A stretch of DNA of 64,000 nucleotides from Effrenium voratum (taxonomy: Eukaryota > Sar > Dinophyceae > Suessiales > Symbiodiniaceae), in NCBI GenBank assembly GCA_963377175.1, contig CAUJNA010001247.1, positions 963,400 to 1,027,399 of the forward strand, read 5' to 3'. How positions within the stretch are numbered: the first letter of the stretch is position 1; each line of letters begins with the position of its first letter. The position numbers and the translations under genes were made by a program. Shown in pieces: positions 40,137 through 49,939 of the stretch. The notes beneath the pieces were generated by a model. It did not search any database, was not told where the DNA came from, and saw nothing but the letters and a program-made list of their open reading frames with translations.

Positions 40137-40835
40137 TCAGCCAACACGCGCCCACCTAGCCCTCAACGGGATAAGAACTTTGCATTCGCATGGGCCCTGA
40201 ACTGACACCAACTTGTGGCACACCGCATTGGCTTGGTCAGTTGGCTTGCAAACAGCACACCAGTTTTTTTTGTCCTTTGGTATTTCTTCACAACTTGACA
40301 CTAAAGCTGTACATTTCACAACCCATGCTGGCATGGATGTGGACTTGTCCAACTTGGACATGGCCACCATGCTCTTCGATAAAAACCACATCATCTTTAG
40401 AGCAATGGCTTGCTGGTTGCAGGTATACACACCCACACATCTTCCTGGTCAAAGTGGGACTGTTGAAACTTCTGCATGTTGTTGGTGGGCTTCTGAGAGC
40501 ACAAATATATCATTGCAAAGTATTTCCTACATGGTCGACTAATCGAATTTCACTGTGTTGGATATGGTCTGGCCATACATCTTCATAATCTTATGCTTCC
40601 TCTCTTGGACAAAGCAGTTGGGTAACATGTTGTGGACAGAGAGGTGGGCTGCCATGTGGGTGCACCAATGAAACTTGGTGGTCAGAATGGATATCGATTG
40701 TCAAACCCAGAAGGTTTTTGCGTAGCTGCTGGGGCAATATATGGTGCAGAACCTATGGGCATTGGCTGCAAGGACACGCCCTCACTGGCAGTGCATTTGA
40801 ATGTTGTAGCCTTGGCATTGGCTTGAAAAACGCAT
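40137..40835 (-). pseudogene. Inverted fragment of the island transposase gene
   Basis: The reverse complement aligns with 53131-53979: it shares LVSSC..W..WCAVCKPT, QANAVCHKLVSVQGPCECKV and LIPLRARW, and upstream the segment coding KFHWCTHMAAHL. About 110 bp present in the full gene is missing, and stops and frameshifts interrupt it. Importantly it keeps a 14-bp stretch deleted from the longer copy. It ends (5' side) near 40835, where homology is lost. Confidence 0.7.
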
Positions 40836-41048
40836 GCAAGAATCTAATCCCCAAAATGTGCTTTGTGGCAGCAAGCCACATGGCTCCCACCATGAGGTCA
40901 AGCCACCTGCAGGCTAGCCACATGGCATGAAGTCAAGCCATCAGGCTAATAGCAATGCAGTCAAGACGCCAAGCAGTTGCCAATGTGAAACCTTGTACGG
41001 GTAGCCATTTGGGATCAGTGCGTGCCAGCCATCTCCTCCTTCCAAGCC

Positions 41049-41446
41049 ATGGCCAAGGGGCCAACCAAAGTGGCCAGCTGCCCATGAAGGCCATGACGGC
41101 AGTGAAGGCCATGAAGCCCAAGAAGCCCATGCCAGTGAAGGCCATGAAGGCTCTGCAGGCGATGAAGGCCATGAAGCCGGTGCAGGCCATGAAGGCCATG
41201 AAGGCGATGAAGGTGAAGGCCATGAAGTCGATGAAGGCCATGAAGTCCATCAAGGCCATGAAGGCCATGGAGACCATGCCCAGCTTGCCCAAGCAGGAGA
41301 AGCCCAAGCCATGGATGGAGCTTCCACATTCCAAGGCCGGGTGCCCATCGTGGATTTTCTATCGCCACTACCTCAACGAGACGTGGCCCAGCTGCACCAT
41401 GTGCGGCATTCCATGGGCCACCAGCGCCATTGCTGGGCCCAAGTAG
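41049..41446 (+). pseudogene. Lys-Ala-Met repeat protein, left copy (frameshifted start)
   Basis: The ATG at 41049 reads MAKGPTKVASCP and stops, because one base is missing near 41072 relative to the right copy. The downstream frame is open to TAG at 41444: a run of MKAM/MKPK units (PMKAMTAVKAMKPKKPMPVK), then SLPKQEKPKPWMELP, and a C-terminal domain WIFYRHYLNETWPSCTMCGI ending SAIAGPK. The CxxCG motif may be half of a zinc site. Lys-rich KAM-repeat proteins occur in dinoflagellates and are presumed nuclear; the role is unknown. Confidence 0.6.
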
Positions 41447-42507
41447 TATAACCCCAACTACCAATACACGTAGTTGGGCCCCAAAACCACAAGCCAGTGC
41501 TCTTTGGCCATGGCCCATCCACTCCATGTTTAGAGCAGCCAGTTGAATAGGTACCATTGCCACCAGTCAAGCAGAGTGTTTTTTTGAGCCCACCATTTAC
41601 TGAATTGAGTGTGGGCCAGGCCAACTGTACAGCAGCCATGCCAAAGACTTGTACCATTTGCACACCCATATGATGCCAAGGCGAGAAAAACAAAGCAGCT
41701 GTGCAAAGGAGTGACATGCCATCATTCGTGTTTGTTTTGCCAAGCGTTCATGTCAGAACCATGTTTATCCAAGCCTCTGGCTAAATCATGACTTGACACT
41801 GCCAAGCCTTTGGCTACCCATGACTTGACACAGCCGACATGCATGATAGGCATGCATGACTTGGTCAAGCCTGTTTTGGCTACCCATGTTTTGCCTGGCC
41901 ATATATGGCTACCCACGCATGCAGCCCAGCATCGGCATTCCGCAGCCATTATAATTTCTTGACTGACCCATTTGGCCCCCAACGAACTGTTGAAGCCTTC
42001 GGCTACCATGACTTGACACAGCCTATATGCATTACAGCCCATGAATTGGTCAAGCCTATTTTGGCTACCCATGCTATGCGTAGGGATAAATAGCTACCCA
42101 CGCACGCACTACATGTATGACAGCCCATGACTTGGTCAAGCCTGTTTTGGCTACCCATGTTTTGCCTAGCCATGTGTGGCTGCCCACCCGTGCATTTGCA
42201 TTCCACAACCATTATCATGTCTTGACTGCCCCATTTGGCCCCCAATGAGTTGTTGAAGCTTTGGCTACCCATGCAGGACTTCAGTGTGGAATTGGCTAAG
42301 CAAGCTGTTGGCTCATTGCCTAGTAACTGCTGCTGCGTTGCAAAACCTATCACACGCCAAACTTTGACAGCGTTTTCAATCCAGGACCTACGCATTGAAA
42401 CAAAGTAACTGTTTGGGATGTGAGCCAGCACGCAAGCACACCCTTTATGAAGAAACATGTGCACGCAATTGGTTGTACCTGACAGTGCTGCCATTCTGTG
42501 CCGCCAT
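41447..42507. other. Intergenic stretch dense in AGCC..GGCT hairpins
   Basis: Homologous in inverted orientation to 54100-54667. The phrase TTGGTCAAGCCTGTTTTGGC recurs at about 41869, 42050 (variant) and 42134, with AAGCCTTTGGCTACCCATGA. No gene is recognised. Confidence 0.6.
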
Positions 42508-44645
42508 GGTGCTAAGTGCCAGCCTCAAGGACAAGATCCAGGCCATCATGGATGATACCCATCAGGGCTACCTGTTGAAATGGCAGTCCATGGAGCATGC
42601 TGGACCCAAACAATTTTGCCAACTCTGATGCTGGTGCACCCATCCAATCGAGGAGGCACTGGCATCAACAGCGGGTCAATGCATGTGAAGGGTGCAGCCA
42701 TAGTGAAATCTGGGGCTGACCTGTCCCATTTGGGAGCCAGCTGTGCCTTGGCAACCCATGCTGAGGCCCAACAGGCCCAACAGGATTTCAATGCAAAGCT
42801 GCACCAGGAGTCCCAGGGCATGATGGCCAAGCCAACAGGTGCAGAGTGGTTCCTATCTGTGAGCTCATCCCACACCAGCCAGTTCATCAAAGCAATCGTT
42901 GCAAAGGACCAGATGGCCATTTGAACCCAGTGCTGCTCAGACAGGACAAGACTCTCCACACTATGGCCACAGTAGGCTGGACCTGGACCATTATAGCAGC
43001 CCATGTGGAGGAAGCATTCCCCAGGCTACCATCACTCATTGAAAAGGCCAACAATTCCACCAACTGCACATTTGCCCACCAGAACGAGGTTGAGCTCATG
43101 GCCAGCTTGGTGGACCATGTATCCACAAGTGCTGAAGCATCCCATGACTTTGAAAGGTTGGCCGTTGACATGTGCCTTGGGGGCCAAGTTGCAACCTACG
43201 CAGACATCGTGGGAAAGTTTGTCCACCTCTACTCAGGCCAGGTGATGAAATAAGCATGCATGTAAACATTTAGATGTTGAATCAGAGATAAGCATGATTA
43301 ATGTAACATTGAAAAAGTTTGTGCCTGTGACCAAGAGAACATTTGTGCAGGTGGACCAGGCGGGCCACTGGTGCAATTCTTGTCCCACATTTCCAAAGAG
43401 TATGGAAACAGCCCAACATTGGGCCAAGAGTTCACCCAAGCCATCACTGAGACCATCCTCTCGAAGTCGAACCTGTGCACCATGCTGAGGGTTTCCATGG
43501 TTGCTGCCAACCTTTCCACGAACAGAGTGGTTGATGGTGTATCCAAGCTCATCGCCAAGACAGATGTCGCCAGCCTCAAGGCTAAAAAGTTCCAGGAAAA
43601 GCTGCTCCAGGTGGAACCGTTTCTTGCAGAACTATGGGGGATGAGCCAAGAAAGTGAAGCCGCCAGAACCAAGTCATTTGGGAAAGCAGCCATCAGGACC
43701 ATTTTGGCACTGCTAGCAAAAGAGAAGCTTGGGAGAGAACCAAACCACCAGTACAACCACCAACAAATAGGAGATGCAATGCTGAAGGACTTGCAACAAC
43801 AGCCAAACTACATCCCAAGATCCAAGATCAATGATGAGCCCAAGGAGCCAGCCTCAAAGTCAATGTGGACCTGGACCAGTCCAAGGATGCAATGTTTGTG
43901 GCCAGCCAATCATTGGCCACACAGGTTGGCAGCACCTACACCCACAAGGACTTTCCTGCCAAGGTATGGGAACTTGTGGAATCCAACCAGGAAGGTGTCA
44001 AGCTTGCACACAAGCCTGTATTCCAGCCCCAGCAAACCATTGTTGTCAAAGCCCATGAAATTGAAGCATCAATGAAAGCTTCCAAGGCCAAGTGCCCAAA
44101 GCTCTTGAACCAAGAGCTTGTAAAGAAGTTGCTTCCCACTGAATCACCCATGATAACCAGTTCTGGCCAAATGCAAGATCTTCATCCAGTTGGTGGAGTG
44201 CTACAACAACCAGGACCTTGATGCCAATGACTTTTTTGTGCAGGAGCAGCCCCAGCAGGCATTGTATGCATCCAAGCACCTCAAGAAGGGCTATGTCCAA
44301 TTGATCCCATGTCCAGACAGAATAGGCTGCATTACCAACACCAAGCCATCAGGCACAAAGTATGGGGAGGTAAAATTCAATGGCCAGTCATGGTTTGTGC
44401 TCCCAGCCAAATCCTTCAAGGGCAATGGTGACCACTACACAGGCATGTTGAGCCCATACTGGACATGTTGCCACAATGATGACAATGGCCAGCTGACAGA
44501 GAAATGGGTTGCCCATGGTGAACTGCATGTGAAAGTGCTCATCAACCAGGACGCCATCACGAAGCACGATTTGATTGCTTTGAAGCCACCTCCAAAGTCA
44601 GAAGACACAGATGTGCCCAAGAAGAAGAAAGCAAGGACACAGTAA
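42508..44645 (+). pseudogene. Large island gene, unknown product, frameshifted
   Basis: Protein-like segments follow in order across phases. They are MVLSASLKDKIQAIMDDTHQ; GMMAKPTGAEWFLSVSSSHT; MATVGWTWTIIAAHVEEAFP; VDMCLGGQVATYADIVGKFV; LVQFLSHISKEYGNSPTLGQ; LLQVEPFLAELWGMSQESEA; TQVGSTYTHKDFPAKVWELV; and finally CPDRIGCITNTKPSGTKYGE to a basic PKKKKARTQ end. At least three one-base phase changes lie near 42920, 43850 and 44175, and one intron (about 43236-43345) fits with a GC donor (TCAG then GCCAGG) and GTGCAG acceptor. The C-terminal KKKK suggests nuclear targeting. No family recognised; length would be about 650 aa. Confidence 0.5.
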
Positions 44646-45051
44646 TGCAACCTGCATGCAAAGGTTGCAACATTTTCTGATCGCATTGTGAACCCCAAGC
44701 TGGTATTACAAACCTGGCTAGTCCATAATGTTTATTTACTGATCAGCCAAGCCTGCACGGCTACACAATTTAGCATTCTGTGCCCAGGTGGGCCAGCGAC
44801 AAGTCCATGGATAAGGCCAAATACACGTACGATGAGGAAAACAACAGTGCCTAAAGCTGCTTTGCACTTAGTCAGCATTGCATGGTTGCATGTATGCTTG
44901 CATACGCACAATCAAAGACTTGTCTCATGAGAGCTGGTGTTGTGAACTTGGGTACTCCAGGCCCTGGTGGCTACAAGCAAACATTGAATAGGATGCATTC
45001 ATCACTTGGCTCAGCTACCACTAGTTTGAGTTTCCATAGTTGGTATAGAGC
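44646..45051. other. Intergenic stretch
   Basis: No gene seen. AT-richer than its flanks. Confidence 0.4.
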
Positions 45052-45446
45052 ATGCCAAAGAAGGCCATTTACAAAAAGCCTGCTGCAAAGTCAGCCCCAA
45101 ACACGCGGTGAAGAGGCCAGCCATGCAAAGGGAAGATGCCAAGCCCATTAAGAAGCCATCAATGAAGCCTGATGGAATTCGTGACCCTTTGATCCATCCT
45201 TGTGGCCCAACAGAACACCTACCAGCTCATCAAGGAGAAGGACCACTTCCAGATGAGCCTTTCCCAGGCTGTGTGCCAGACAGCTCATTTATGGAGGACT
45301 ACAATCCATCAGACGAGGCTGCGGCCATTGCACCACAAGGGTGGTTTTTGGAATGGGACTTTTTGACCGAAGAGCAAAAAATGGCTATTGGACCACCCAG
45401 AGCATCCATCCAATGGAGATGCCGAAGTATCCAATGTATAGTCTAG
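45052..45446 (+). pseudogene. Small basic island gene with frameshift
   Basis: ATG at 45052 gives MPKKAIYKKPAAKSAPNTR and stops; a one-base shift near 45105 leads into VKRPAMQREDAKPIKKPSMK and continues open to TAG at 45444 through an acidic part (GCVPDSSFMEDYNPSDEAAA) and WFLEWDFLTEEQKMAIG. The Lys/Pro N-terminus resembles other island proteins. Unknown function. Confidence 0.45.
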
Positions 45447-45759
45447 ATGGCCAGGCTAGATGTGGTGGAAGCTGAAGAAAAATCAGTGTGCTACAAGTGA
45501 TTTTATTTCTATAGGCAATGGCACCACTGGTTGTGCAGCGTCTCATGCATGAGCCTGTGCTTGTGCCATGTAGTTTCAGCCAGGTGGCTACTACTCTGTC
45601 CGCAACACATATGTTCATGCAGTGTGTGTTCCATGTAGCACATGCATATGAACCTATGCATTGCAAGTCAAGCCCACAGGCTACAATGGTTGCCTTGGCA
45701 TGTGCAGGCATCCATACATGACAGGCTTTGCACCAACACCCCAGCAGCCATCTCTGATC

Positions 45760-46284
45760 ATGGATATCCAAATTCGAAAGTCGGTGGAAATATATGCTGA
45801 CTACAAATGGATTGCAATTCCAGAGTTCTTGGTCCAAGAGCACCAAGGAGAATCATACATCAAGATGAGGGCAACCAGCCAGCCCATTATTAAACTGGTG
45901 GCAGGCTCCAGGATTTCCAAGAATGCATCCATGAGTTCGTGCGCTGAGCTCACAGAGCTAATTAGCAAAAGAAATGATGCTGCCAAACAATCCAGACAGG
46001 CACCTGACCCAGGCCAGGCAATGTTCAGGAGTGAAGACTCACAGGAGGCTAGTGCCTCAACCAGTACAAAGCATGTGCCACAAGGCGTATATTGTGTCCA
46101 GATTGATGTCAATGGCACACAAGTCAGAACCTTGGTCCAGGGCCAAAGGCCCAGTAAGGCTGACCTAACAGTGCCCATGGAGCCAACTCAGCTGGGAGGT
46201 GTGATACAATTTTTGAGGCCAGGTGTTCAAGGGTGTACAGATACACCCAAAAGAACATACAAAAGGAAAGCTGACCAATTATGA
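45760..46284 (+). CDS. 174-aa island protein, unknown, apparently intact
   Basis: The ATG follows an AG (CCCCAGCAG, 45747) by 12 nt. It reads MDIQIRKSVEIYADYKWIAI, PEFLVQEHQGESYIK, ISKNASMSSCAELTELISKR, then a polar linker, GVYCVQIDVNGTQVRTLVQG and a basic end PKRTYKRKADQL that could be a nuclear signal. No frameshift. No domain recognised. It sits between two damaged genes and has the same low CpG content as the rest of the island. Confidence 0.65.
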   Translation: MDIQIRKSVEIYADYKWIAIPEFLVQEHQGESYIKMRATSQPIIKLVAGSRISKNASMSSCAELTELISKRNDAAKQSRQAPDPGQAMFRSEDSQEASASTSTKHVPQGVYCVQIDVNGTQVRTLVQGQRPSKADLTVPMEPTQLGGVIQFLRPGVQGCTDTPKRTYKRKADQL

Positions 46285-46762
46285 TATGTTGGGTGTGAGA
46301 CAAAAAAGCTGATTGCAGTACATATAAGCATGCGGACTACCTGATTCATTGATGTCAGGCCTACTGGCTACACATACCAGGCCTATTGGCTACACCTGGC
46401 ACTGTCACAGCCTGTGTGGCCACACATGCAACCACAAAGGTACGACAGTCAGTTTATGGAAACATCACAAAACTGTGATGCAGCTTGCTTGCATGAGATG
46501 TGACATGGCTGTGTGTTTATTTGGATTGACCAGCAGCCATTGCAGCTACACACAGCAACTGTATAGGTCAGTCTCATGCCAGGCCAGAGGGCCAGAGTTG
46601 AGTCATGGTACTCCAAGGGGACCACAACACTGTGGCATGTCCAGACCAAGTCCAATGGATGGGAAACATGGAACCTTGTATGATTGTACTTATCATTCCC
46701 AAAAGTAATTTGCACCTTACACATTTAAGTGTGGTGTGTGTGTGCGTGTGTGTGTATCCTAG
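46285..46762. other. Intergenic stretch with hairpin words and short TG run
   Basis: Contains AGGCCTACTGGCTACA, AGGCCTATTGGCTACA and AGCCTGTGTGGCCACA, and a TG run at 46735-46755 that ends in an AG. Confidence 0.5.
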
Positions 46763-46947
46763 AAAGCATTGGCCTTACCGAGGAAGCCATTGTGGCGCCA
46801 CATCATCGATGTGAACCAACGCGAGCTGATTGCCAACAGTACCATCTACAAAGCTATCGCGATGCAGTACACATTGTCTGGTGCCACAATGCCCACCAAT
46901 GTGAGTGAGCTTGTGTCTGGCCATACAGACAAAGCCAGCTATGACTG
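46763..46947 (+). CDS. Candidate terminal exon, unlike island composition
   Basis: After TGTATCCTAG (AG at 46762) the frame is open for 61 codons to TGA: KALALPRKPLWRHIIDVNQR, ELIANSTIYKAIAMQ, then TMPTNVSELVSGHTDK. It has several CpGs (GGCGCC, ATCGATG, ACGCGAG, ATCGCG) in a region otherwise poor in CpG. The upstream exons are not identified. Confidence 0.35.
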
Positions 46948-47467
46948 AGTCCACAAAAGTAGCTCTGTGCAGCTTGCAACAAATATAATGCTACCCTTGC
47001 CCAGCATAGTCCCTTCAGTTTGTTGTTTGAATGATCATGAGCTAAACTGCCAAGCCTTTAGGCTACATCAGGAAGCATCATGAGTGATGAATCATTTTCA
47101 GCATAGGTAGTGCGCTGTGAATTGTCAAGCCTGTGTGGCTACAACGTTCCAGCATGGTATGCACGCAATCCTGACACACATCAGGCCATATGGCTACATC
47201 GTGTAGTCAATCATGTTGATCAGATGCAGTTGGGTTGGATCATACGATTACTTGTATGATGCATAATGAATGCTGGATTGGCTCAAATTGCAATGGGTGC
47301 CACCAATGGCACCAACACATTTCACTTGCAGTAAATTATGCAGATCAGGTGTTACATATTTCAATCATGGCGTGATAGTCAAGTAGGTCCATACAAATCA
47401 ATGTGGGTTACTGTCAATACAGTTCAATACCATGTGATCAACATCAAATATTTCATAACATTGTATA
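46948..47467. other. Intergenic stretch
   Basis: Hairpin words (AAGCCTTTAGGCTACA, AAGCCTGTGTGGCTACA, AGGCCATATGGCTACA) and AT-rich sequence leading into the palindrome array. Confidence 0.5.
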
Positions 47468-47717
47468 TTCAGAATCTGAACCTAATTCATGTCTAAACAA
47501 AGTCTAGGTTCAGATTCTGAACCTAATTCAAGTAACCATGTAGTTTAGGTTCAGATTCTGAACCTAATTCAAGTAACCATATAGTTTAGGTTCAGATTCT
47601 GAACCTAACTCACAGTCCAGATTCAGATTCTGAACCTAACATAGTATCTACCATAGAATAGGTTCAGATTCTGAACCTAAAATTGATTGTGGTTTCTAGT
47701 ATGTTCAGATTCTGCAA
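47468..47717. repeat. Phased array of seven palindromes
   Basis: The half-site TTAGGTTCAGA is mirrored about a central T. Palindrome centres fall at 47474, 47515, 47556, 47597, 47628, 47669 and 47710, so spacings are 41, 41, 41, 31, 41, 41 bp. Three middle copies are perfect over 21-23 bp; the end copies are partly decayed. Spacer words CAAGTAACCATnTAGT repeat in two units. It lies in a non-coding stretch between island genes and resembles iterons or a multi-site binding array for a dimeric protein. Confidence 0.9.
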
Positions 47718-47905
47718 CCAAAATTATTTATATAATGGATTAGGTTCATAATATGAATATGCTATTGTTTCCACAGTGTCCATGTCTTGAATGTGTAGTC
47801 CAATTACATTTATTTCATGCACCTAGTGATACACCACACAACCACACACACGTATGCACCATAGTGTAGTGAATACATGCAATATTCCATCAGGACTCGC
47901 CAGCC
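47718..47905. other. Intergenic stretch
   Basis: AT-rich, no feature beyond the flank of the palindrome array; ends just before the next ATG with GACTCGCCAGCC. Confidence 0.4.
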
Positions 47906-48810
47906 ATGAAGCGCGCTATGGAACCAACCGATCCAACTGCCAAGAAGAGCAAACCAGATCCATTGGCATACGCCAGACAACAGTTCGAGCTCTACCTGAC
48001 CATGGCAAGCCAATGGAAGACCCAACTGGATGCCATGGAAGATGATGCTCCTCCAGTACCAAAAAGCCTGGCTCATCCAGCGCTGTTCCACCGGTGAAGT
48101 CGCCATCAAGCCCAGCAGACGCTCTAGGCCAAGAAGATCAGGCCAAGCCAGGCGACAAGAAGTGTGCAACCCCAGCATCCATGATCAATCCAAAGGAAGA
48201 GATCGATGATGCCTCACCCACACCACCACTCACACCATCGCCAATCAGTGTGAATACCACCACAAAGCCAGCACCGGCTGGCACACCATCACCAAGAACA
48301 CCAACTGTCAAAACAGAAGCTGAAATGGCAGATCCAGTGCCAGCTCCAGTGCCAATGCCAGCACAACCCATACCACCTTGGGTCAAGCGACCGCCACCAC
48401 CGCCACCACCACCCAGCTTTCCAAAGCCTCCATCAGCTCCACCACGATCAGCTCCACCACCATCAACAAGAGTACACCCACCGCCACATCATATTATGGC
48501 TCCAAAGACGCCTCCCAAACATGAACCTCCACAACCAGCTGGAGATGGACTGACTACAAAGCCTGGGATGCATCAGCCACCACCCCCACCACAGCCACCA
48601 ACACCAAAGCAGAGGAATCCAGTATTGAAGACCGGCTGGATGGCCAAAATGGTGGCCCTGATTGCCAGGTGGGATGCCCAGGATTGGCCAGCCATCCAGA
48701 CTGATCTCAGCCGGTATTTGGACTGCAGCTTAGTATGCTTCTTTGTGGCTGTTATATTCCATTACTCAACATTGGGCAACTTGCCCATACATGTTAATCA
48801 TTGCAGTTAT
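47906..48810 (+). pseudogene. Proline-rich island gene, frameshifted, probably spliced
   Basis: The opening ATG at 47906 reads MKRAMEPTDPTAKKSKPDPL, AYARQQFELYLTMASQWKTQ. Near 48045-48055 the protein-like reading moves to another phase (SSTKKPGSSSAVPPVKSPSS). It then gives a long Pro/Thr/Lys-rich region with a run of eight prolines, and ends with GWMAKMVALIARWDAQDWPA, IQTDLSRYL. After that the frame turns non-protein-like, consistent with an intron. A likely next exon is 48840-48978. Unknown function; the disordered N-terminus and the helical WDxxDWPxIQ block are the only landmarks. Confidence 0.5.
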
Positions 48811-48839
48811 GTCAGCTAGAATTTGTGTTCTTTCTGTAG

Positions 48840-48978
48840 TGTCCACGGCCATGTTTGAGACCAGTTGCTTGCAGTATGCTTTTTGTTCTGACATCCTGAG
48901 GTGGCGAACCAACTATGAGCTGGCCCCACTGCTTGAGAGCCACCTGGAGGTGATGAGGACCACTGGCCATGATGACAG
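48840..48978 (+). CDS. Candidate exon 2 of the proline-rich island gene
   Basis: Acceptor GTTCTTTCTGTAG ends at 48839 and donor GATGACAG-GTACGC at 48979. The frame between reads STAMFETSCLQYAFCSDILR, WRTNYELAPLLESHLEVMRT, TGHDD. Good splice signals on both sides; continuation not found. Confidence 0.45.
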
Positions 48979-49281
48979 GTACGCATTTGCAGGTGTACCA
49001 TAGCCATTTCAAAGTGGCCAAGTGGCCACAGTGCCACAATACATGCAGGAATGCTCTCGAGCCAAAACATGTATTGACTGCAGCTGTAATACACAAATTC
49101 GGCCACCCTATGAAGTTACAATGGTTTGATTGTTTATACAAGCCAAGCCAGGCCATCAGGCTACATTCGTTTGCAGTGTCATGCACCACACATGGTTAAG
49201 CTGATGACAACCTGAGTCATCATATATGTGTTCTGAACTTGTTTTGTCAAGTCATCAGGCTACACTGCATTACATTACATG
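48979..49281. other. Intergenic or intronic stretch
   Basis: Carries AGCCATTTCAAAGTGGC and AAGCCAGGCCATCAGGCTAC hairpin words; no gene. Confidence 0.4.
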
Positions 49282-49735
49282 TCGTGTCAAGCCATTTGGC
49301 TACAACCATGTTTGTTTAGCCGTCAGTCTACAATCATGTGTGTTTGGCCTGTGGGCTACATTGCAAACTAATTGCATGATCAAAATTTATTCATGTCAAG
49401 CCATTTGGCTACAACCATGTTAGGTTTGCCATGAGGCTACAATCATGTGGGTTTATCCTTTTAGCTTGTGGGCTACAGTGCAAACTAGTTGCATGATCAA
49501 AATCAATTCTTGTCAAGCCATTTGGCTACAAACCGTGTTAGGTCAGCCATCAGGCTACAATCATGCGGGTTTAGCCTGTGGGCTGCAGTGCAAGCTGTTT
49601 GTGTGATCAACGGCAAGTCATGTCAAGCCATTTGGCTTCAACCATGTTAGCTTCGCCATCAGGCTGCAATCATGTGGGTTTTGCATGGGGGCTACAGTGC
49701 AAACTGTTTGCTTGATCAAAAGCAAGTCAGTCTCT
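49282..49735. repeat. ~112-bp tandem repeat, four units
   Basis: Units start with GTCAAGCCATTTGGCTACAA at about 49285, 49395, 49512 and 49622. Each contains CCATCAGGCTACAATCATG, GTGGGCTACAGTGCAAACT and TGATCAAAA. Each unit holds three of the AGCC/GCC..GGCT words. Confidence 0.85.
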
Positions 49736-49939
49736 ACATTGCTGGGCTTTGAGGGCTTACACATTGGTTATGACTACATTTCTGGCTAGCCACGTATTTG
49801 AATTGACAACACCAATGTGGAAACACACCACCTGCTCGTTTGCATTGGCTGCTTGTAGTGCATTCAACATTCATGCCTCCAAGTGTGGCCCAGGCAGGAC
49901 TCCAACCTGTAGTGCGCATTCCTAGCCGAATCATCAGCC
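49736..49939. other. Leader of the 468-aa gene
   Basis: No repeat unit. Several AGs upstream of the ATG; the acceptor cannot be chosen. Confidence 0.3.

Noticed and set aside
47468..47717. Possible CRISPR array (regular spacing of repeats)
   Set aside because: Repeats are palindromic and spacers are related to each other; eukaryotic context and no cas genes.
49282..49735. Possible CRISPR-like array
   Set aside because: Units are ~112 bp and homologous throughout, so it is an ordinary tandem repeat.
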